This document shows, in pieces, positions 42,402 to 50,712 of a stretch of 64,000 nucleotides of DNA. Source of the stretch: Schauerella fraxinea (lineage in GTDB: Bacteria; Pseudomonadota; Gammaproteobacteria; Burkholderiales; Burkholderiaceae_B); the NCBI GenBank assembly GCA_030849945.1, contig JAVDKK010000004.1:124001-188000 (forward strand). Direction: 5' to 3'. The notes below the pieces were generated by a model, which did no database searches, was not told where the DNA came from, and saw nothing but the letters and a program-made list of their open reading frames with translations. Made by a program: the position numbers and the translations under genes. Positions within the stretch are counted from its first letter, which is position 1, and every line of letters starts with the position of its first letter.

Positions 42402-43761
42402 CAAGGTATTGATTGCTAATCGCGGCGAGATCGCGCTGCGCGTGCTGCGCGCCTGCCACGCCCAAGGATTAAAGACCGTGGCGGCCTATTCCGCCGCAGA
42501 CGCCGGCTTGCGGCATGTGGCGCTGGCCAGCGAAGCTTATTGCGTGGGGCCCGCCTCAAGCGCGGCCAGCTATCTGAATATCGCCGAATTGCTGAACCTG
42601 GCGCACTTGACCGGTGCTGGCGCGATCCATCCAGGGTACGGCTTTCTGTCGGAGAACGCCGCATTCGCACAAGCCATCGAGGACCAGGGGCTAATCTTCA
42701 TCGGCCCGCCTGCGGCCGCGATCCGCCTCATGGGCGACAAAGTCAGCGCCAAGCAATCCATGCTGCGCGCCGGCGTACCTTGCGTTCCAGGCTCCGAAGG
42801 CGAGCTGCCGGAAGACCCGGCCGCCATTATGCGCATCTCCGCCGCCGTGGGTTACCCGCTTATCGTCAAGGCTGCCGGCGGCGGTGGCGGGCGCGGCATG
42901 CGGATCGTGCGGGATTCGGGCGAGCTGATCAAGGCAGTAGCCTTGACCCGCGAAGAAGCCGCCCGTGCCTTCGGCAACCCAAAGCTCTACATTGAACGCT
43001 ATCTGGAACATCCGCGCCATATCGAGATTCAGATCCTGGCTGACGCGCACGGCAACGCCATCTGGTTGGGTGAACGGGATTGCTCGATGCAGCGGCGCCA
43101 TCAGAAGATCATCGAAGAGGCGCCGGCGTTAGGCATTGAACGCGCGCAAATTGCCGCATTGGGTGAGCGCTGCGCCCAAGCTTGCTTGCAGATCGGCTAC
43201 ACCGGCGCCGGTACGTTCGAGTTCCTCTACGAGGACGGTGAGTTCTTCTTCATCGAGATGAACACGCGCGTGCAGGTCGAGCACCCGGTGACCGAACTGG
43301 TGACCGGCGTCGACATCGTTGCCGAACAGTTGCGCATCGCGCGTGGCGAAAGGTTGTCGCTACGACAGCAGGACGTGACGTTGACCGGGCATGCCATCGA
43401 ATGTCGCCTGAACGCTGAAGACCCTTGGCGTTTCACGCCCTCCCCCGGCAAGGTCAGCGGCTGGATCGCGCCGGGCGGGCCAGGCATTCGTGTGGATACC
43501 CATCTGTACGAGGGTTACGACGTGCCGCCGCACTATGACTCTCTGATCGCCAAGCTGCTGGCCTGGGGCAACGATCGCGACGAGGCGCTGTGCCGCATGC
43601 GCACCGCCCTGGCCGAAATCGATGTCCAAGGCATCAAGACCACGGCCCCGTTGCATCTGCGATTGATGGACGATCCGGGACTGCGCCGCGGGGGCTTCGA
43701 CATTCATTATCTGGAACGCAGGCTGAGCGAAGGCTTGGCTACACAGGAGACGAAGGTATGA
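42394..43761 (+). CDS. accC: Biotin carboxylase (operon-specific)
   Basis: 455 residues, ATP-grasp enzyme starting MFDKVLIANRGEIALRVLRA. Glycine-rich ATP loop KAAGGGGGRGMR, catalytic EMNTRVQVEHPVTELVTGVD and the C-terminal biotin carboxylase domain are intact. It loads CO2 on the biotin of BCCP. It overlaps accB upstream and the BCCP-like gene downstream (ATGA), so the three are coupled. Confidence 0.92.
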   Translation: MFDKVLIANRGEIALRVLRACHAQGLKTVAAYSAADAGLRHVALASEAYCVGPASSAASYLNIAELLNLAHLTGAGAIHPGYGFLSENAAFAQAIEDQGLIFIGPPAAAIRLMGDKVSAKQSMLRAGVPCVPGSEGELPEDPAAIMRISAAVGYPLIVKAAGGGGGRGMRIVRDSGELIKAVALTREEAARAFGNPKLYIERYLEHPRHIEIQILADAHGNAIWLGERDCSMQRRHQKIIEEAPALGIERAQIAALGERCAQACLQIGYTGAGTFEFLYEDGEFFFIEMNTRVQVEHPVTELVTGVDIVAEQLRIARGERLSLRQQDVTLTGHAIECRLNAEDPWRFTPSPGKVSGWIAPGGPGIRVDTHLYEGYDVPPHYDSLIAKLLAWGNDRDEALCRMRTALAEIDVQGIKTTAPLHLRLMDDPGLRRGGFDIHYLERRLSEGLATQETKV

Positions 43762-44141
43762 ACCTGGATCAGGTACGTGAACTGATGACTCGGTTGCAGC
43801 GGAGCCGGGCCGACGAACTGACGCTCGAAACGGACGATGGAAGACTGCACCTGCGACGCTTGTCACGATCGGCCATTCCCCCGCCCGAACCGGCTCGCAC
43901 CGCGGTGACCGTGCTCGATGCCCATGCGCCCGCGTGCGGCCGCTTTCTTGCCCGTCATCCGCTATGTTCCTCCCTCCCCGGCCATGCGTTGATCTCCGCT
44001 GGCGATGTCATCGGCTATCTACGAGTGGGCGACGGGCTCAGCGCGATCCTCGCCACACGCCCTGCCAGGGCGGTAGAACCTCTGGTAACTGATGGCACTC
44101 TGGTCGGCTGGGGAACGCCGGTGCTGCGACTAGTCCTTTAA
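43758..44141 (+). CDS. BCCP-like protein lacking the biotinylation lysine
   Basis: 127 residues starting MNLDQVRELMTRLQRSRADE, similar in pattern to the AccB N-terminus (D-x3-I/V-x2-L). The C-terminal half fits a biotinyl/lipoyl fold (HALISAGDVIGYLRVGDGLS, VTDGTLVGWGTPVLRLVL), but where EAMKM should be the sequence reads LRVGD, with no lysine. It cannot carry biotin in the usual way. It overlaps accC by ATGA and ends the operon. It may have a structural or regulatory role; it is intact, not frameshifted. Confidence 0.7.
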   Translation: MNLDQVRELMTRLQRSRADELTLETDDGRLHLRRLSRSAIPPPEPARTAVTVLDAHAPACGRFLARHPLCSSLPGHALISAGDVIGYLRVGDGLSAILATRPARAVEPLVTDGTLVGWGTPVLRLVL

Positions 44142-44357
44142 CTTTCGGCAGCGCTTGCGCGATCATGGAGCAGTATTGTCGTGCGTCGCCGGCTCGACGG
44201 AAGACTCCAGTCAACTGCCAAATATCAAAACAGCTCTGGTCGTGTCGATACTTGCCGTATGCCAGCTCTACAAAGCGAGATCGCGCCTCGTCCCTTTAGC
44301 CCAGGTACGTTCGACGCATCAGTCCACGTTGGCGCCAAATAGCTTGACCAGCTTGGG

Positions 44358-45173
44358 TCATCTGCCCTCCTCGGACTGGATGATGAAATCTGAGATCTGC
44401 GCCCACATTCGCACCGGATTTGAATACATCGGGAAATGTCCGCACTGTTCAATCTCGGCTAAGCGCACACCAAGGCGCTCGATATTGGCCAGATACGACA
44501 GATGAGCGTTCTGCTCCCCGTACATGAACATCTTCGGACATGGCAAATCCACGAACTTACGCATCAGATCGCCATGATCTGACAGTTCCACCATTGAACG
44601 GAATATTCCTGGCACCGCCCGTGCGCGAACCTTGTGGCGCAAGCTGGCCGCATATAACCCGCTAGCGAAAGCAGGCGCGTGACGCGTTCGATCAATGAAT
44701 CGCTCGAAGAACGCCTCCGGATCATCGTGTGGATGCTCGACGATCTGCCGACTCAAAAAGCAGTCCTCGGGTGAGATGTTGCCCTCGATGTCTGTGAAGC
44801 TCAGTACGCGGTGAGGCTGCGCGTGCGCAAGCAGCAGCGCGCATAAGCCACCCATCGAATGACCCACCAAGTGAAAGTGCTTGATGTCGAATCTTTCAAG
44901 CAAGGCCATTGCCGTAAGCACTTGAAAAGAGATCGACACCGCCGACAAGTCATCGCAAACGGTTTCTCCACAACCAGGTGCGTCGTACGCCAGGAATGCA
45001 CGTTCATCAAACGCCGCGTGACGAACGATGTCGGCATAATCCTCCTTAGTCGACCCGAATCCATGCAGAAAAACGATCGGTGCACGTTGACCGTCTCTTT
45101 GAATCGCCGCGATCGTAAGTCGGATATCTTCAATCCGCAACGGGATGGAGATCGTTTGGAACTCGGACTTCAT
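44358..45173 (-). CDS. Alpha/beta hydrolase
   Basis: 271 residues. The oxyanion region VFLHGFGSTKEDY, nucleophile elbow GHSMGG and a C-terminal histidine in EQCGHFPMYSNP give the usual catalytic set. There is no signal peptide. It is last in a leftward gene row after RraA-Bug-RraA and could hydrolyse an ester or a C-C bond in the same catabolic route (inference). Confidence 0.85.
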   Translation of the reverse strand: MKSEFQTISIPLRIEDIRLTIAAIQRDGQRAPIVFLHGFGSTKEDYADIVRHAAFDERAFLAYDAPGCGETVCDDLSAVSISFQVLTAMALLERFDIKHFHLVGHSMGGLCALLLAHAQPHRVLSFTDIEGNISPEDCFLSRQIVEHPHDDPEAFFERFIDRTRHAPAFASGLYAASLRHKVRARAVPGIFRSMVELSDHGDLMRKFVDLPCPKMFMYGEQNAHLSYLANIERLGVRLAEIEQCGHFPMYSNPVRMWAQISDFIIQSEEGR

Positions 45174-45358
45174 AGCGTGGCTTGTCGGAAGGTTGTCGAG
45201 CAGATAACGGAGGTAAACCGCCGTGCGCTACGCCCTGACGTGGCGACTACCAGACTCAAACGCATGACGTTGAGGCGGGAAGCCGAGAACCCTGTGAATA
45301 TTCCCAGTGGAAGAACTGGATCAGCGCCTGAGCACTGCCGGGTGCCACGGTCATGCTC

Positions 45359-46021
45359 TCACTCCTTGGTTTGAAGCTTGTGGTAGCCCAGTGCAGCGCG
45401 TGCTTCGCCCAAAGTACTACCCTTGGCTATTTGCTCGCGGATGCGCGATTCAACCGCTTCGATCTTACGCGCCGTATCGGCGACTTCACGCGCGCGGTGA
45501 CGCGGAACCACGACAACACCGTTGGCATCAGCCACCACGATGTCCCGGGCCGCGACGCGCACCGTGCCAATGGACACCGTGGTATTCACCGATTCGACTT
45601 GGACGCGGTCCTTGCCCGTGCGCATGAAGCGACCCGCGCTAAACATCGGATAGCCATCGTCCAGAGCTTTACTCACATCCCGGCACACACCGTCGATCAC
45701 AGTCCCTGCGATACCTCGGAGGCCAGCATATTGGGTCATGATGTCGCCCCAGACGGTGCAATCAGTTCGCCCATTGTTGTCGATCACTACGACATCGCCT
45801 GATGCCACGTCATCGATAAAGTCACCAACGGTGCCGGCTGGACTGCTGGCTGGAACATACTTGACCGTAAAGGCCGGTCCGATTGTCGTCTTGCTGTAGT
45901 CGGCAAGCGGCATGATGCCAAGCGCTTGACCATGCAGGCCTAGCTTGTCCATGGCGTCGGATACTCCTGGAGTGTCCAACCCCTCAAAGAGCGTGACCAA
46001 TTCATTGTCTTCTGCATTCAT
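45359..46021 (-). CDS. RraA/HMG-aldolase family protein 1
   Basis: 220 residues with the family core YVPASSPAGTVGDFIDDVAS and VIDGVCRD, whose Arg-Asp pair is required for class II pyruvate aldolase activity (4-hydroxy-4-methyl-2-oxoglutarate aldolase). The sequence MTQYAGLRGIAGTVIDGVCR matches catalytic homologues more than the RNase E inhibitor RraA. It lies 52 bases after a Bug protein gene. A second paralogue is encoded just upstream. Confidence 0.85.
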   Translation of the reverse strand: MNAEDNELVTLFEGLDTPGVSDAMDKLGLHGQALGIMPLADYSKTTIGPAFTVKYVPASSPAGTVGDFIDDVASGDVVVIDNNGRTDCTVWGDIMTQYAGLRGIAGTVIDGVCRDVSKALDDGYPMFSAGRFMRTGKDRVQVESVNTTVSIGTVRVAARDIVVADANGVVVVPRHRAREVADTARKIEAVESRIREQIAKGSTLGEARAALGYHKLQTKE

Positions 46022-46073
46022 GATGTGTGGGTCCTAAAAATGATGTGGCGTCGAGCACCGTTCCGTTTCAACC

Positions 46074-47045
46074 TCAATCCACTTTGGCGCCAGTCTTCTT
46101 GACGAGAGACTCCCAGATTGGGCTCTCTTTTCTCACGAACTGCTGGTATTGCTTCTCGTCAAAACCGACGTTTTGCGAGTCCAACCGTACCAATGATTCG
46201 GCGACGTCTGGTGCCGCGAGCGTCTCGCGAATGCTGGCGTTGAGTCGGCTGATCAGGTCAGCCGGCACGCCCTTTGGAACGAACACGCCATACCAATTAG
46301 TCACAACAAAATTGGTAAAGCCCAGTTCTTTCAAGGTTGGAATATCGGGTAGTGCGGTGGAACGTTTGTCACCCGTCGTGGCGAGGGCACGAATCCGACC
46401 GCTGGCCAAATGCGGAACAATGGCGCTGGTACTTTCGAACGCAAACGCAACGTGGCCTGCCAGTACGTCTTGTATCGCTGGGCCGGAGCCGCGGTATGGG
46501 ACATGCGTGAGTTCAAGCTTGCTCTCTAGCTTCAATTGCTCCCCGAGCAAATGGTGCGGCGTCCCACTGCCCGGCGATGCAAAAGTCGCTCCAGGATTAG
46601 CGCGCAGGTAGCTGATGAATGACTGCACATCTTTGGTTGGAAAATCTGCGTTGACATAGAGCACCATTGGAACGGTCGCCGCTTCAGCCACTGGCACTAG
46701 TGACTCGATCGGGTCACTCTGTAGTTTGTACAGATTGCGGCTGATGACCACGTTGGTGCTGTTTCCCAGCAGCCAGGTGCAGCCATCAGGGTTTGCGGCA
46801 CTCACCAAGGCCGTGCCAATATTGCCGGCGGCGCCAGTCTTGTTTTCAACAACGACAGTGGTGTTCAAGCGCTGTGTGAGACCGGGCCCCATCAAACGCG
46901 CCAGCATGTCGCTGGACCCTCCAGGAGGGTATGGCACGATGAATTTGACTACTTTGCAAGGAAATGGCGCTTGAGCTTGAGCAAAGCTTGCGCTACTCGA
47001 TGCCATGGCAATCACTGCGAACACAAGAGTGCGCAACCGGATCAT
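46074..47045 (-). CDS. Bug-family (TTT) solute-binding protein
   Basis: 323 residues with a signal peptide ending near SSASFAQA and the Bug features FIVPYPPGGSSDMLARLMGP and VENKTGAAGNIGTALV. Such periplasmic proteins bind carboxylates for tripartite tricarboxylate transporters, or act without one; no TctA/TctB genes are seen here. The start has a good GAGGAG site. It sits between two RraA-like genes. Confidence 0.9.
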   Translation of the reverse strand: MIRLRTLVFAVIAMASSSASFAQAQAPFPCKVVKFIVPYPPGGSSDMLARLMGPGLTQRLNTTVVVENKTGAAGNIGTALVSAANPDGCTWLLGNSTNVVISRNLYKLQSDPIESLVPVAEAATVPMVLYVNADFPTKDVQSFISYLRANPGATFASPGSGTPHHLLGEQLKLESKLELTHVPYRGSGPAIQDVLAGHVAFAFESTSAIVPHLASGRIRALATTGDKRSTALPDIPTLKELGFTNFVVTNWYGVFVPKGVPADLISRLNASIRETLAAPDVAESLVRLDSQNVGFDEKQYQQFVRKESPIWESLVKKTGAKVD

Positions 47046-47102
47046 GTTGTCTCCTCAACTCATTTTTTTATTTTGGGGTTTGCGCATTTCTGCGCATAGC
47101 AC

Positions 47103-47768
47103 TTATGCCTGCTTGACTGCGATGGATTCAAACTCTTTGTCATGCATGACTTCGGCAACGGAACGCCCGCTGCGAACGGCCGCCACCATGCCGTCCTGGC
47201 GGTGAGCGATGCGCTCACCCAAGTCGAGCACATCGCTGATTCGCTCAGCGGGTACAAACACGCTGCCGCATTGATCGGCGATCACGTAGTCGTCCTCATG
47301 AACAACGACCCCAGCCATCTGCACTGGCTTTCCCGACTCAACCTGAATCACGCGGTTTCGAGCGCTGATCATGGTGACCCCGCGCCCGTAAACTGGATAA
47401 CCGATCGAAGCACTTCCGTCGATGTCCCGGCTAAGACCATCGATGACGGTGCCACGCACTTTCTTGGATTTAGCTGCGTTGGCCAGGATGTCGCCCCAAC
47501 AGGAAATGCCGTCCACTCCGCCAGCAACGACAAGCACGCGGTCATCACTAACCACAGCATCGATAACAGGCGAGATCAAGTGCACGGTGGGCTTGGCGTC
47601 GCCTTTGGGACCAAGTTGAATCGTGCTTGCACGGCCGACGATTTTCGAGCAATTCCACAGCGGGCGCAGACCGTACGTTGCGCCGGGCAAGCCGAGAAAA
47701 TCGAGCGCGTCGGAAATGGTATTCGTGTCTAAGGCGGCGAGGCGGTCAAGAATTGATGTCGTTGGCAT
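47103..47768 (-). CDS. RraA/HMG-aldolase family protein 2
   Basis: 221 residues starting MPTTSILDRLAALDTNTISD. It has GDILANAAKSKKVRGTVIDG followed by LSRD, keeping the catalytic Arg-Asp, and the C-terminal VVVHEDDYVIADQCGSVFVP. The ATG at 47768 has AAAGG at a proper distance; an upstream start at 47795 is possible. It is first in the leftward row and divergent from a LysR gene. The two RraA-like proteins are clearly different in sequence, so they may form a heteromer or use different substrates. Confidence 0.85.
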   Translation of the reverse strand: MPTTSILDRLAALDTNTISDALDFLGLPGATYGLRPLWNCSKIVGRASTIQLGPKGDAKPTVHLISPVIDAVVSDDRVLVVAGGVDGISCWGDILANAAKSKKVRGTVIDGLSRDIDGSASIGYPVYGRGVTMISARNRVIQVESGKPVQMAGVVVHEDDYVIADQCGSVFVPAERISDVLDLGERIAHRQDGMVAAVRSGRSVAEVMHDKEFESIAVKQA

Positions 47769-47863
47769 AGCTGGCCTTTCGGAAGGATTCGTCAACCATC
47801 TTCCAATCCGTATGCTGATATGTAAATTCTGATTTTGCTATCCTTGTGATCCGAAAATAGGAA

Positions 47864-47885
47864 CGTTCGCAAATTGGGGCGAACG
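47864..47885. promoter_or_regulatory. Interrupted palindrome CGTTCGC-N8-GCGAACG, candidate LysR site
   Basis: Perfect 7-base arms in the 169-base region between the divergent RraA-like and LysR genes, 52 bases before the LysR ATG. This is where a LysR protein would bind, although the core is not of the T-N11-A form. Confidence 0.45.
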
Positions 47886-47937
47886 GGGCAACCTCGAGCC
47901 TCGTTCGTTGCTGCAATAGTTACGTCAAGGATCAACG

Positions 47938-48873
47938 ATGAGCAATTCGGTCGACTTCAGATTGCTAAAGCAGTTATGGATGTTCTTGATCGTTGCCGAG
48001 GAGGAACACTTCGGCCGTGCAGCGAAGCGCCTTAACATGTCCCAACCACCACTGACAGAACAAATCAAGGTGCTTGAACAGGCCTTGAAGATGCAGTTAT
48101 TCGATCGTTCCAGGCGCGGCACCAAGCTCAGCGCAGCCGGCGCCGCTATCCTGCCTGCCGTACGCCAATTTGCAGGGCAATTTGAAAAGCTGGAGCGCGT
48201 GGTCCGCGAAGTGGCAGCCGGGCAATCAGGGGCGCTGCACGTAGGCGCGATTACTTCCGCCATGTTGGACACGGTCCCCCCACTGTTAGATGCGCTCAAG
48301 CACAACTACCCCAACTTGACCGTGTTTGTTCGGGAGATTGATAGTGTGGAAGCAGTTCCAGCGTTGGAGGCTGGCGAATTGGATCTCGCATTTGTGCGCC
48401 TTGATGGTGAAATCAATGATGACATCTCGACGATGCCCCTTGCCGAAGACAGACTTGCGGTGGCCTTGCATCGGGACCATTCGCTTGCAGCACAGCCCCG
48501 CCTCGCACTGAATGCACTTTCTAAAGAGGAACTTGTGATGTCGTCTCGGCAAGTTAGTCCGGTGTACTTCGATATGTTGGCTCGGGTGTGCCAAGCGCAC
48601 GGATTTGCTCCCCGCATTACGTATGAGGTTCGGTCTGTCGCCTCTCAGATTGCTTATGTGAGTTGCGGACAGGGCGTAGCACTCATCCCCACATCGATGC
48701 GCAAGCTAGCACCCGAAAACGTGGTCGTACGGCCGCTTGTAGAGCGAATAATGATCGTAACTGCCGCAGCTGCCTGGAACGCCAAGCGGCACCACCCAAT
48801 GGTGGAGGAAGCGGTTGAATGGCTGCGTTCTCACAGACGGCAGGATCGTGGCCGTACTGGCGATTTGTCCTAA
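47938..48873 (+). CDS. LysR-family regulator
   Basis: 311 residues. N-terminal HTH (LIVAEEEHFGRAAKRLNMSQ, PPLTEQIKVLEQAL) and a periplasmic-binding-type effector domain from about residue 90. The HTH begins unusually far from the N-terminus (near residue 20), as in BenM/CatM-like regulators. Divergence from the RraA-Bug-RraA-hydrolase row suggests it controls it. Confidence 0.9.
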   Translation: MSNSVDFRLLKQLWMFLIVAEEEHFGRAAKRLNMSQPPLTEQIKVLEQALKMQLFDRSRRGTKLSAAGAAILPAVRQFAGQFEKLERVVREVAAGQSGALHVGAITSAMLDTVPPLLDALKHNYPNLTVFVREIDSVEAVPALEAGELDLAFVRLDGEINDDISTMPLAEDRLAVALHRDHSLAAQPRLALNALSKEELVMSSRQVSPVYFDMLARVCQAHGFAPRITYEVRSVASQIAYVSCGQGVALIPTSMRKLAPENVVVRPLVERIMIVTAAAAWNAKRHHPMVEEAVEWLRSHRRQDRGRTGDLS

Positions 48874-49074
48874 TCGCCTAGCTGCACGGGCATAGCCGGC
48901 GTACTCGTGTGATGTTTTCATTAATTTTCCGGAACCCGATCCCTCCGTCTCATCATCATATTTGCAGACACTGGCTATCGTGCTGACGCGTGCGGTTGGA
49001 CAGTTGTCCAAGCCAGCCTAGCACCCATGTCCATACCAAAGAGTGGGGTCCGATCCCGACTCGACAAAGTGCCG

Positions 49075-49833
49075 TTATCTCGTTGCTTGCCCTGCCAATG
49101 TTGCTACCAGTAGCTCACCAAGCTCAGCCCGCCGCGCCGATGCCATGCGTGGATTGATTGCTGCAATCGAAATTGCGGCAAACGGGCCCGATGCATCGGG
49201 GATGACGGCGCCCACACCACCTACTCCCTGCGTGACTGTATCGACCAATTCAGAAAATCCGCGCTGACGCGTGCGGGAGATGACTTCATTCATCAGCACC
49301 GGTGGTAGGCCTGCCTCAAAAAACGCTGGCGCATGCTGTTCACGGATGCGGGCGATATCGTCGTCCTGCGCCGCGGCGAGAATTGCAAGTCCACCAACAC
49401 CGATGCCAAGCGGACGTATATCACCCACGCGCGTGCTGAAAATTTTTACTGGAAAGGCACCGTCCTCCCGCGCGAGGCAGACCGTGTAATCACCCTGTCG
49501 CGCGAGTAAAAACACCGTGTCTTCCGATATCCGCGCGAGGCGCTGAAGGATGGGTTGGTAGGTCGCTACCAAAGGCGCACGCTTCAAGGTTGCAAAGCCG
49601 AGTCGCATCGCTTCGAGCCCGAGACGATAGCGCCGAGACAACGTATCGCGTTCCGCAAACTGCTCTTCGACTAAGCAGGTGAGCAGGCGATGCGCGGTTG
49701 AGCGTTCGAGTTCCGTGATGGCAATGACCTCACTTACGGTGAGGCCCTCTTCGTGGTGTGCGCCCAGCGCTCGCAAGACTTGCAGCGAACGACGCATTGT
49801 TTGCGCCCCAGGGGTTTCCTTAGTTGTGCTCAT
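49075..49833 (-). CDS. IclR-family regulator
   Basis: 252 residues starting MSTTKETPGAQTMRRSLQVL. The HTH (GLTVSEVIAITELERSTAHR) is followed by the IclR effector domain with FLLARQGDYTVCLAREDG and a C-terminal AISIAAINPRM. ATG 49833 is chosen because a longer frame to 49947 would overlap the divergent gene. It is divergent from the enoyl-CoA hydratase gene across 84 bases, which contain GGAAATTCC (49840-49848) as a possible operator core. Confidence 0.88.
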   Translation of the reverse strand: MSTTKETPGAQTMRRSLQVLRALGAHHEEGLTVSEVIAITELERSTAHRLLTCLVEEQFAERDTLSRRYRLGLEAMRLGFATLKRAPLVATYQPILQRLARISEDTVFLLARQGDYTVCLAREDGAFPVKIFSTRVGDIRPLGIGVGGLAILAAAQDDDIARIREQHAPAFFEAGLPPVLMNEVISRTRQRGFSELVDTVTQGVGGVGAVIPDASGPFAAISIAAINPRMASARRAELGELLVATLAGQATR

Positions 49834-49917
49834 AATATGGGAAATTCCGCAATTAAAACTCGCATTGTGATCATAACATCTCAATATGCGTGCATTGATT
49901 ATCCTGGAGCATTGACC

Positions 49918-50712
49918 ATGAGTGACCTTCTCATCGCTGTCGAACAAGTGGGTGCCGTGCGCCGCATTTGGCTAAATCGCCCACAAGCTCGCAATGCGCA
50001 GAGTCAGCAATTGCTTGATCAACTTGACGCTGCATTCGCATCCGCTCGAACTGACACAGCTACGAGAGTCGTGGTGCTCGCTGCCAAAGGACCCCATTTT
50101 TCAGCTGGACACGATTTAAAGCAGGCCCAAGCCGAGCGGGCCGATTTCACGGTCGAGGAGCGTTGGGCCTACGAGGAAGAGCGCTACTTCAACTATTGCA
50201 TGAGGATTTGGGATTTCCCCAAGCCCACCATTGCGCAAGTACAAGGCGCCTGCGTGGCGGCCGGGTTCATGCTCGCCAATATGTGCGATCTGATAGTCGC
50301 CTCTGAAGATGCATTCTTCTCTGATCCAGTTACTCACACCATGGGTGCTGCTGCGACCGAGGTGCTCATACATCCATGGGTACTTGGTCTGCGTCAGGCC
50401 AAAGAGCTCCTTTTCACCGGGGATCGACTAACGGCGGCTGATGCCAAAGCAATTGGCATGGTCAATCGGGTGAGTTCAACCGAACAGCTCGATGACGACA
50501 CGATTGCATTAGCTCAGCGTGTCGCCTTGGCCCCCCCATTCGCGATTCAGTTGCTCAAAAAGTCGCTGAATCGCAGCGTGGATGTCCAGGGCATGCGCCA
50601 AGCGCTCTCCGCGCACTTCGATGCGCATCAGCTAAGCCACGTAAGTGAGGAATACCGACAGACCAAAGAGGCAGGCCTCGCCAACGCCATTACCAAGGGC
50701 GGTAAAGCATGA
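49918..50712 (+). CDS. Enoyl-CoA hydratase/isomerase family protein
   Basis: 264 residues, crotonase fold: RPQARNAQSQQLLDQLDAAF, the oxyanion segments AKGPHFSAGHDLKQAQAE and VQGACVAAGFMLANMCDLIV. The ATG at 49918 has GGAG at a proper distance. It is first in the IclR-linked operon and overlaps the acyl-CoA synthetase gene by ATGA. The substrate is not clear. Confidence 0.9.
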   Translation: MSDLLIAVEQVGAVRRIWLNRPQARNAQSQQLLDQLDAAFASARTDTATRVVVLAAKGPHFSAGHDLKQAQAERADFTVEERWAYEEERYFNYCMRIWDFPKPTIAQVQGACVAAGFMLANMCDLIVASEDAFFSDPVTHTMGAAATEVLIHPWVLGLRQAKELLFTGDRLTAADAKAIGMVNRVSSTEQLDDDTIALAQRVALAPPFAIQLLKKSLNRSVDVQGMRQALSAHFDAHQLSHVSEEYRQTKEAGLANAITKGGKA

